Assembly: GCA_000432175.1 (NCBI GenBank)
Contig: HF989455.1
Location: 16,507 to 36,874 of the forward strand
From: Eubacterium sp. CAG:786
GTDB lineage: Bacteria; Bacillota; Clostridia; Oscillospirales; Ruminococcaceae
Direction of reading: 5' to 3'
DNA length: 20,368 nucleotides
A program made the position numbers and the translations under genes. Positions 14,705-20,368 of the stretch are shown piece after piece. The first letter of the stretch is position 1, and each line of letters opens with the position of its first letter. The notes beneath the pieces are model-generated. The model was not told the DNA's origin. It searched no databases and saw nothing but the letters and a program-made list of their open reading frames with translations.

Positions 14705-14782
14705 TGTGTTACCTCTCTTTGTCTTTTTATGGGTATTATTCCTCTGCGGGCGCGGTTTATTCAGCAACATCACGGCAAATGC

Positions 14783-14811
14783 TTGACAATCGGCTGGTTC
14801 TGCTATATAAT
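14783..14811 (+). promoter_or_regulatory. Promoter of the U32-like gene
   Basis: A perfect -35 TTGACA (14783-14788) and perfect -10 TATAAT (14806-14811) are separated by 17 bp. It lies in the divergent interval with the DUF421 gene. Confidence 0.88.
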
Positions 14812-14840
14812 TAAAATAGTAATTTTTGAGGAGAATTGAT

Positions 14841-15845
14841 ATGACTGCTAAATTCCATATACCTGATTTCTGGCGCCACTGCGACCTTAACCTTCATCTT
14901 CTTGATCTCATGAAAGAACACCCGGAGTACTTCCGCGATGTGGAGATCGTTTCGGCTTACGGGTGCTTTCCGCCTGCGCTGTGGAACGGTGGGCGCGCTA
15001 TAAACGGCTTCATTCCCAGGGAAGAAATAAAGTGGACGATTTCCGAGTTCAACCGCAGGGGCGTTCCGATACGATATACATTCACGAACCCCACGCTGAC
15101 GGAAGCGGACGTTTCTGACGAGTTCTGCAACTTCCTCTGCCGCGCCGCTGAGAACGGGCTGAACGAAATAATTATCAACGCGCCGTTCCTCGAGAATTAT
15201 ATCCGCGAGAAGTACCCGCAGTTCCCGCTGACTTCATCTACAGTCAAGCAGATAGAGGATCACGACCTGCTGATGAAAGAGTTCGCGAAGGATTACAAGC
15301 TTGTGGTTCTCGACTACAACTGGAACAACGATTTCGAAAAGCTTGAGAGTATCCCGGTGGAACTCAGAAAGCGCTGCGAAATTCTCATCAACCCCTACTG
15401 CGTGCCGCACTGTAAGCGCCGCAAGGAGCACTATCAGGTCCTTGGAAGATGCCAGCGCCGTGCCAGCGACCTTACAAAAGTGTCCCTTAAGGATATGCTG
15501 TTTTCAGGTCAGACGCCCGAGGACCCGCTGAGGGAAGCCAACGAATTCGAATGCCATAACATGTTCATGGATTTCGACCAGGTGGTTGGCTACAAGACGT
15601 TCATAAACAGCGACCAGCTGTTCGGGAAGTACCTTGAAATGGGCTTTGACAACTTCAAGATAGAGGGCAGGATAATCGACCCGGCTAACGTTATCGAAAG
15701 CTACGGCTACTACCTCGCAAAGCCGGAATACCGTGAAACGGTGGAGAAGCTGCTTTCTTCCGCAGAGCCGATAGAGCGCCCGGACTCCGCGCGCCCCAAA
15801 AGATTTTTCGTGGGCTATGACGGCAGCAATCTGTCACGCAAGTGA
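14841..15845 (+). CDS. U32-peptidase-like TIM-barrel protein with four-cysteine pattern, function unknown
   Basis: A 334-residue cytoplasmic protein without signal peptide or membrane segment. The alternation of short strands and helices (EIVSAYGCFPP, IRYTFTNPTL, EIIINAPFLENYI, YKLVVLDYNWNND) looks like a TIM barrel. The block NPYCVPHCKRRKEHY resembles the Cys/Arg/His region of U32 peptidase and UbiU/UbiV-like proteins. Four cysteines, C187, C191, C204 and C238, have an arrangement similar to the 4Fe-4S ligands of UbiU-type proteins, although the spacing is tighter. A cluster is therefore plausible but unproven. The ATG at 14841 follows GAGGAG, and an in-frame TTG at 14826 overlaps that site. 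It is a single gene under a consensus promoter. I do not recognise a named ortholog. Confidence 0.7.
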   Translation: MTAKFHIPDFWRHCDLNLHLLDLMKEHPEYFRDVEIVSAYGCFPPALWNGGRAINGFIPREEIKWTISEFNRRGVPIRYTFTNPTLTEADVSDEFCNFLCRAAENGLNEIIINAPFLENYIREKYPQFPLTSSTVKQIEDHDLLMKEFAKDYKLVVLDYNWNNDFEKLESIPVELRKRCEILINPYCVPHCKRRKEHYQVLGRCQRRASDLTKVSLKDMLFSGQTPEDPLREANEFECHNMFMDFDQVVGYKTFINSDQLFGKYLEMGFDNFKIEGRIIDPANVIESYGYYLAKPEYRETVEKLLSSAEPIERPDSARPKRFFVGYDGSNLSRK

Positions 15846-15922
15846 GCAGCGGCTTTGTGAAGATTTATATTTTTCCGCTGAAAATGAACCGCTTTTCCTT
15901 GTAAATTTATAGAAAATGCCTA

Positions 15923-15951
15923 TTGAAATAAAATAGGGTATATGGTATACT
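15923..15951 (+). promoter_or_regulatory. Strong promoter of the SCP2-like gene
   Basis: TTGAAA (15923-15928), a 17-bp spacer and TATACT (15946-15951) with an extended TG at 15943-15944. The start near 15958 leaves a leader of about 105 nt, which contains a small hairpin (GGCGCT with AGCGTC, near 16007-16021) but no recognised riboswitch. Confidence 0.8.
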
Positions 15952-16061
15952 TACATAGAGAGGAAATAGACAGCCGTAATACGCTGTTGAATAAATCTGG
16001 CTGGTGGCGCTCGCAGCGTCCGCTCAAGCCAAGATGTTGCTCATCACAGGAGGTTTCTATC

Positions 16062-16601
16062 ATGACTAATACAGAACTCGCTGAAAAGATCAATGGCTAT
16101 CTCAAGGGCAGCAAGACCAAGGCTAAGAAGTATGAGGATCTGGTCGTTGCTAACTTCACCATTCTTGAAGAAGACGGAGATGTTTACGTTGAGGTAAAGG
16201 ACGGCGTACTTACTGTTGCTCCTTATCACTATGACGACCTCCAGGTAAATGTTACCGGTTCCGCTGAGAACATCGACAAGCTGTTCGCTGGCGAGGTTGC
16301 ATTTGAAAAGGCTATGGCTGAAGGTTTGGTCAAGGTAGACGGCGACGTTGCAAAGTTCCTGGCTCTTGAGCCGCTGGTTCCTGCAAAGAAGGCTGAGAAG
16401 AAGCCCGTTGCTGAAAAGAAGCCTGCCGCTCCTGCCGCTAAGACCGAGACAAAGGCTGCCGCTCCTGCTGCAAAACCCGAGGTAAAGCCTGCTGTTCCTG
16501 CTGCAAAGCCTGAGGTAAAGGCTGCTCCCGCTCCCGAGAAGAAGCCGGAAGTCAAGGCAGCTGCGCCTGCTCCCAAGGCTAAGAAGCACGGCAAGAAGTA
16601 A
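16062..16601 (+). CDS. SCP2-like domain protein with Ala/Lys/Pro-rich tail
   Basis: A 179-residue protein. Residues 1 to about 110 fit a sterol-carrier-protein-2-like fold: DGDVYVEVKDGVLTVAPYHY, then VNVTGSAENIDKLFAGEVAF and AMAEGLVKVDGDVAKFLAL. This follows the SCP2 order of strand, GSAED-like turn, helix and G-x-L-x-x-x-G-D segment. Residues about 118-179 are low complexity, built from imperfect PAAKPEVK-type repeats and ending KKHGKK, very basic like histone H1 or ribosomal-protein tails. AGGAGG lies eight bases upstream of the ATG; a longer reading from 15942 would begin inside the promoter. Codon choice is strongly biased (GCT, GTT, AAG), and the promoter is near consensus, so it is probably abundant. 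A role in lipid binding or nucleic-acid contact is only inference. Confidence 0.7.
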   Translation: MTNTELAEKINGYLKGSKTKAKKYEDLVVANFTILEEDGDVYVEVKDGVLTVAPYHYDDLQVNVTGSAENIDKLFAGEVAFEKAMAEGLVKVDGDVAKFLALEPLVPAKKAEKKPVAEKKPAAPAAKTETKAAAPAAKPEVKPAVPAAKPEVKAAPAPEKKPEVKAAAPAPKAKKHGKK

Positions 16602-16620
16602 TTCTCAATCGTGATATCAG

Positions 16621-16652
16621 GACGCCCGTGTTTTATTATAGCGGGCGTCTGT
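16621..16652 (+). terminator. Terminator after the SCP2-like gene
   Basis: GACGCCCG (16621-16628) pairs perfectly with CGGGCGTC (16642-16649) around a 13-nt A/T-rich loop, followed by the interrupted T-rich stretch TGTTTGCTTT. Confidence 0.7.
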
Positions 16653-16746
16653 TTGCTTTAAGGGCTGTGTAAAATTTTCCAATGCACTTGTGTGCGCCTG
16701 TCCGGCCCGTTTTCCAGACTTACTATCCAGAAGGATTTGATATATA

Positions 16747-17913
16747 ATGAAATACAAGTTATACAGCGCTCTTACGGCAGCGTGTGTATTACTGACCGGG
16801 TGCTCTTCCACTGACGAGCGCTCTCAGCCAGGCACTGTCATTCAGGACCTTGTCACATCATCGACCACGGCTTCCACCACTGCGACGGGAGATATTTCTG
16901 AGCATTCCGCGTCGGAAAGTTGCAGCACGGAGCCTGCTGATACGGTCTCCACTTCAGCGATACAGGTCCCCACGGCAGAAGTCACCACCACGCCTGACGC
17001 AGACAGTGATTTCGATATTTTTTACAGTGAAGTGCACGAGCAGTTCGACCTCAGCGAGGAAGAACTGAAGTTCGTTGATTATACCCTGTTCGTCGGGGAC
17101 AGCATATGCAGCGGTTTCGCGGAATATGGCATTGTTCCCAGGAAACATGTTGCGGCTAAGGGAAACCTTGGTTCCCGCAGCTTTTTTGACTACACGTTCA
17201 AGTTCCGCGGCAAGGAGGATCAGACCTACGAACAGGTACTGAAAGCCGGAAAGCCGCGTTACGTCCTGCTTTCCATGGGCATGAACGACGTGAACATGGT
17301 GTACGAGGAAACCTACTGCGAGAATTACCGCGGCGTAATTCAGGCGACTCTTGACGGCAGCGACGCGGACGTTTTCGTTGCGGCTATAACGCCGGTGTGC
17401 AGCAAGTTCTGCGCTAACAGCGTTATCGACAGCTTCAACGATTACATGCGCAGGTTCATCGAAACAGAATTCCCCGAGAGGGTGCATTTTGTCGATTTCG
17501 GGCAGTACCTGAAAAATGATGAGGGAAAACTGCGCACCTGTCTGCATTCCGGCGATGGGGTGCATTTGGCTCCCTATTGCTATTATATAGCCCTGTGGGA
17601 ACTGCACCGCGCGCTTATGGAAGCGGGATTATGGGACGGCACCAAGCCAACCGATGGCGCTGAGCCCATGCCTGCGGTTGCTTCAACAACGGAAAGCAAA
17701 CCGGCAAAGACGACCGCAGATAAGCCGGAAACCGTTGAGCCGGAGGAAACGACGACTTCCTCAAAGCCTGCCAAGACCACCAAGCCCGCAAAGACGACTG
17801 CAAAAACCACTAAGCCGAAGCCGTCTAAAACCACTTCAGAAACAGTGACGGAGCCTGATGAAACCACGGCTGACAGCACGCTGCCTGCAGAATCTGAGAT
17901 ACCAGTAGAATAA
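16747..17913 (+). CDS. SGNH/GDSL-hydrolase lipoprotein with Thr/Lys-rich tail
   Basis: A 388-residue surface protein. Residues 1-18 are a lipoprotein signal ending LLTGC (Cys19). A Ser/Thr-rich linker follows to about residue 90. The hydrolase domain, about 105-300, contains the SGNH blocks: GDS at 117-119 (nucleophile S119), GMNDV at 178-182 (oxyanion N180) and DGVH at 270-273 (D270, H273). It should hydrolyse an ester outside the cell, such as an acetyl group on a polysaccharide; the substrate is unknown. Residues from about 310 to the end are Thr/Lys/Pro/Glu-rich (SSKPAKTTKPAKTTAKTTKP), as in ruminococcal linkers, but no dockerin or sortase signal follows. AAGGAT is a modest ribosome site 9-10 bases before the ATG. 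No clear promoter was identified. Confidence 0.9.
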   Translation: MKYKLYSALTAACVLLTGCSSTDERSQPGTVIQDLVTSSTTASTTATGDISEHSASESCSTEPADTVSTSAIQVPTAEVTTTPDADSDFDIFYSEVHEQFDLSEEELKFVDYTLFVGDSICSGFAEYGIVPRKHVAAKGNLGSRSFFDYTFKFRGKEDQTYEQVLKAGKPRYVLLSMGMNDVNMVYEETYCENYRGVIQATLDGSDADVFVAAITPVCSKFCANSVIDSFNDYMRRFIETEFPERVHFVDFGQYLKNDEGKLRTCLHSGDGVHLAPYCYYIALWELHRALMEAGLWDGTKPTDGAEPMPAVASTTESKPAKTTADKPETVEPEETTTSSKPAKTTKPAKTTAKTTKPKPSKTTSETVTEPDETTADSTLPAESEIPVE

Positions 17914-17917
17914 AATC

Positions 17918-17943
17918 AATGCCGGACTGAAAAGCCCGGCATT
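17918..17943 (+). terminator. Hairpin after the SGNH gene
   Basis: AATGCCGG pairs with CCGGCATT around a 10-nt loop, immediately past the stop at 17913. The T-run is poor (CGTTATA), so it may act with the next hairpin. Confidence 0.6.
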
Positions 17944-17955
17944 CGTTATAAAGAT

Positions 17956-17980
17956 ATCGCCCTGCAAAACGCAGGGCGAT
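17956..17980. terminator. Bidirectional terminator between convergent SGNH and gatB genes
   Basis: A perfect 10-bp stem, ATCGCCCTGC with GCAGGGCGAT, around AAAAC. On the plus strand GTGTTTTATT follows; on the minus strand, where gatB transcription arrives, ATCTTTATAA follows. It probably serves both genes. Confidence 0.75.
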
Positions 17981-17985
17981 GTGTT

Positions 17986-19419
17986 TTATTCGGAAAGTTT
18001 CTTTCTGATATATTCCTGTATTGCCTTCGGGGAAGCCTGTCCCTTGAGCGCCTTGTTTGCCTGTCCCATGAAGAAGCCGAATACCTTCTGGTCGCCGCTG
18101 CGATACTGCTCGGCTGCCTTGGGGTTGTTCGCGATTATCTCATCGACGGTCTTGGCAAGTAGGTCGTTGTCCTCCTTTATCCAGAGATCCTTTGCGTCTG
18201 CGATGGACTTCGGCGTGCCGCCATTTTCTATCATCTCACCGAGTATGGCCTTGGCGTTGGACTGCGAAACCTTGTCGGTCTGGAGAAGTTCTACCAGCTG
18301 TGCGAATTCCTTGCCGGAGAATTTCAGGTCGTCCATATCGACTTCACCGAGGTTCTTTCTGCGGAGAAGTTCTCCGGTGATGTAGTTTGCGACTGCCTTG
18401 GGGTTGTCGTATTCCTGGATAGCGACATCGAAGAAATCGCATATCTTCTTGTCGGAAACGATGAGGTCGGCGTCGGGCTTTTTGATGCCGTACTGCTCGA
18501 CGTAACGCGCAACTCTCTGCTCCGGCAGTTCCGGAATGGAATTGCGTATTTCCTCGAGTTCTTCCTCGGTGAAGATTATCGGGGGGATATCGGGGTCGGG
18601 GAAGTAGCGGTAGTCGTGAGCGTCTTCCTTGCTTCTCATTGCGGTGGTCTCACCGAGAGCCTCGTTGAAGCGGCGTGTTTCCTGGATGACCTTTTCGCCG
18701 TTGTCCAGGAGCTCTTCCTGGCGCTCTATCTCGACTTCGATGGCGCGTGCTATCGCCTTGAGGGAGTTCAGGTTTTTCAGCTCGGTCCTGGTGCCGAGTT
18801 CGTTGCTTCCCTTGGGGGCGATGGAGATGTTGACGTCGCAGCGGATCGAGCCCTGTTCCATCTTGCAGTCGCATATTCCTGCGTACTGGAGAAGCAGCAT
18901 TATCTTTTCAAGGTACGCTACGACTTCCTCGGCGCTGTGGAAGTCCGGCTCGGTAACTATCTCGATAAGCGGAACTCCGCAGCGGTTGTAATCCGCGAGG
19001 GAAATACGGTTCACTTCGTCGTGTACGAGCTTGCCCGCGTCCTCTTCAAGATGGATTCGGTTGATGCGGATATCCTTTTCCTTGCCGCCTGCGTTTATCT
19101 TAACGGTTCCTGCAAGGCAGACCGGGCGCGGCATCTGAGATATCTGGTAAGCTTTCGGCAGGTCGGGGTAGAAGTAGTTCTTTCTGTCCCATTTTGTGAA
19201 GCGGGAAATTTCGCAGTTCATAACATAACCCGCTTTGATGATGTATTCTACAGCCTTTCTGTTGAGCACGGGGAGCGTTCCGGGGAGTCCGCTGCAAACA
19301 GGGCAGCATCTGGAATTCGGCGTGCCGCCGAATTCGGCAGAGCAGGTGCAGAACACCTTTGAGTTGGTGGAAAGCTCTGCGTGTGTTTCAAGTCCTATCG
19401 TGGGGAAATATGCACTCAT
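17986..19419 (-). CDS. gatB: Asp-tRNA(Asn)/Glu-tRNA(Gln) amidotransferase subunit B
   Basis: A 477-residue subunit that phosphorylates mischarged Glu-tRNA(Gln) or Asp-tRNA(Asn) and transfers ammonia supplied by GatA. Its length is standard. Conserved signals are FPTIGLETHAELSTNSKVFC at the start, a zinc-type cysteine pattern in FCTCSAEFGGTPNSRCCPVC, then SGLPGTLPVLN, KWDRKNYFYPDLPKAYQISQ and DYNRCGVPLIEIVTEPD. The C-terminal YqeY-like tRNA-binding tail (about 400-477) ends FGFFMGQANKALKGQASPKA. The start follows AAGGAGG, located in the 12-bp gap after gatA. It is the downstream gene of a gatA-gatB operon; gatC is not in the window. Confidence 0.97.
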   Translation of the reverse strand: MSAYFPTIGLETHAELSTNSKVFCTCSAEFGGTPNSRCCPVCSGLPGTLPVLNRKAVEYIIKAGYVMNCEISRFTKWDRKNYFYPDLPKAYQISQMPRPVCLAGTVKINAGGKEKDIRINRIHLEEDAGKLVHDEVNRISLADYNRCGVPLIEIVTEPDFHSAEEVVAYLEKIMLLLQYAGICDCKMEQGSIRCDVNISIAPKGSNELGTRTELKNLNSLKAIARAIEVEIERQEELLDNGEKVIQETRRFNEALGETTAMRSKEDAHDYRYFPDPDIPPIIFTEEELEEIRNSIPELPEQRVARYVEQYGIKKPDADLIVSDKKICDFFDVAIQEYDNPKAVANYITGELLRRKNLGEVDMDDLKFSGKEFAQLVELLQTDKVSQSNAKAILGEMIENGGTPKSIADAKDLWIKEDNDLLAKTVDEIIANNPKAAEQYRSGDQKVFGFFMGQANKALKGQASPKAIQEYIRKKLSE

Positions 19420-19431
19420 ACCGGTACCTCC

Positions 19432-20368
19432 TTAAAACTTCGGCGCAGTCGGCGCAAAGGTCTGCTCGAATGCGTCGGCGCACTGTAAAATAGTCTGCTC
19501 GTCAAAGCGTCTGCCGATGACGGACATACCTACGGGCATTCCCTCAGCGGTGTAGCCGCAGGTGGTGGAAATTCCGGGGAGCGAAGCAATGTTGACTGTA
19601 ACTGTGCAGATATCCGCAAGATACATCTTGACCGGGTCGTTGTCCTGCACGCCTATCTTGTAAGCGGGCGTAGGAGCGGTCGGGGTGAGGATAACGTCCG
19701 CCTTGTCGAAAACGTCGTTGTATTCCTTGATTATCTGCTGCTTGAGCGCCAGCGCCTTTTTGTAATAAGCGTCGTAGTAGCCGGAGGAAAGCGCGTAGTT
19801 ACCCAGCAGGATACGGCGCTTGACTTCCTCGCCGAAGCCCTTGCTGCGGCTGTCGCGGATAAGCTCTTCAAAGGTTCTTCCCTCGCCGCGGAAGCCGTAC
19901 TTGATACCGTCAAATCTCGACAGGTTGGAGGCAGCTTCTGCGCAGGCGATGAGGTAGTATGCAGGGATAGCGTACTTCAGCCCGGGAATGGAGCATTCGA
20001 CCAGCTGAGCGCCCTGGCTTTCGAGCAACTTTGCAGCGTTCATTACGTGGGACTTTACCTCGTCGTCGATGTCGTCGGAGTAGAATTCCTTTGGCATCGC
20101 GATCTTCATTCCGCTGACGGACTGCCCCAGCTTTTCAGTGAAATCAGGAACGGGCTGGCGTGCGCTGGTGGCGTCGTGCGGGTCGTGCGCGCAGATCGCA
20201 TTGAGCATGATGGCGCAGTCGCGGGCGTCGGAGCAGATGGGCCCTATCTGGTCGAGGGAGCTTGCAAAAGCCACCAGACCGTAGCGCGAAACTCTGCCAT
20301 AAGTGGGCTTGATACCGGTAACGCCGCAGAAAGAAGCGGGCTGTCTGATGGAACCACCGGTGTCGCTT
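19432..20368 (-). CDS. gatA: Asp-tRNA(Asn)/Glu-tRNA(Gln) amidotransferase subunit A, 5' end missing
   Basis: Partial: 311 residues of about 485 are present, and the gene continues past the right edge. The visible part begins in the amidase signature with SDTGGSIRQPASFCGVTGIK. The Ser of DTGGS (codon at 20352-20350) is the acyl nucleophile of the Ser-cisSer-Lys triad; the other two residues lie outside the window. Later signals are PTYGRVSRYGLVAFASSLDQ, RRILLGNYALSSGYYDAYYK, VILTPTAPTPAYKIG and ADICTVTVNIASLPGIS. GatA releases ammonia from glutamine for GatB. The stop lies 12 bp before the gatB ATG. Confidence 0.97.
   Translation of the reverse strand, partial: SDTGGSIRQPASFCGVTGIKPTYGRVSRYGLVAFASSLDQIGPICSDARDCAIMLNAICAHDPHDATSARQPVPDFTEKLGQSVSGMKIAMPKEFYSDDIDDEVKSHVMNAAKLLESQGAQLVECSIPGLKYAIPAYYLIACAEAASNLSRFDGIKYGFRGEGRTFEELIRDSRSKGFGEEVKRRILLGNYALSSGYYDAYYKKALALKQQIIKEYNDVFDKADVILTPTAPTPAYKIGVQDNDPVKMYLADICTVTVNIASLPGISTTCGYTAEGMPVGMSVIGRRFDEQTILQCADAFEQTFAPTAPKF

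Noticed and set aside
14756..14765. Shared TTTATTCAGC with the palindrome at 154-235
   Set aside because: A single 10-base match with no accompanying inverted partner; chance is a fair explanation in 20 kb.
18616..19362. Plus-strand open frame of 248 codons opposite gatB
   Set aside because: gatB is full length and well conserved in the other direction; this is a reverse-frame artefact.

Overview
The window looks like chromosomal DNA of an anaerobic, low-G+C-lineage Firmicute (Clostridia, probably Ruminococcus or another Oscillospiraceae). Supporting this are strong Shine-Dalgarno sites (AGGAGG, AAGGAG), sigma-A-type promoters with extended -10 elements, a T-box leader, GatAB amidotransferase genes, lipoprotein signal peptides and a Thr/Lys/Pro-rich tail of the kind common in ruminococcal surface proteins. 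The assignment rests on gene content and style, not on a marker gene. No phage, CRISPR, tRNA or rRNA was recognised.

Layout, left to right. (1) 1-65: first codons of a minus-strand membrane protein (DUF368-like), followed by a 296-bp non-coding stretch rich in inverted repeats. (2) 404-4451, minus strand: a methionine block. A LysR-type regulator lies upstream of metE (cobalamin-independent methionine synthase), which overlaps a short, divergent metF-like gene. A dyad with TAG-N7-CTA geometry sits about 66 bp upstream of the predicted metE transcription start, where a LysR activator would bind. (3) 4485-6471: a MITE-like palindromic element with perfect 17-bp terminal inverted repeats, a MATE efflux gene (minus), a second 34-bp copy of the element's right end, and a third, shorter copy. 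(4) 6495-9738, plus strand: a strong promoter, a T-box leader whose specifier reads UGG (Trp), a TrpX-like substrate-binding lipoprotein, and a TrpY permease fused in one reading frame to its TrpZ ATPase, closed by a terminator. This is very probably a tRNA-Trp-sensing tryptophan importer. (5) 9750-13652, plus strand: recQ, a FapA/DUF342 protein with its own promoter, and a GNAT acetyltransferase. (6) 13649-14704, minus strand: DUF421 (YetF-like) and DUF4363 genes, abutting and translationally coupled. (7) 14841-17913, plus strand: a U32-peptidase-like TIM-barrel protein with four possible cluster-ligand cysteines, an SCP2-like small protein with an Ala/Lys/Pro-rich tail under a near-consensus promoter, and an SGNH-hydrolase lipoprotein with a Thr/Lys-rich tail. 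(8) 17986-20368, minus strand: gatB and the 3' two-thirds of gatA, subunits of the tRNA-dependent Asn/Gln amidotransferase.

The best-defined regulatory units are the T-box transporter operon and the LysR-metE-metF unit, both serving amino-acid supply. The points most worth a second look are the permease-ATPase fusion under Trp T-box control, the MITE-like element with dispersed end copies around the MATE gene, the shortened MetF, the four-cysteine U32-like protein, and the SCP2-like protein with a histone-like tail. Coordinates come from reading the sequence directly; no database search or folding program was run.
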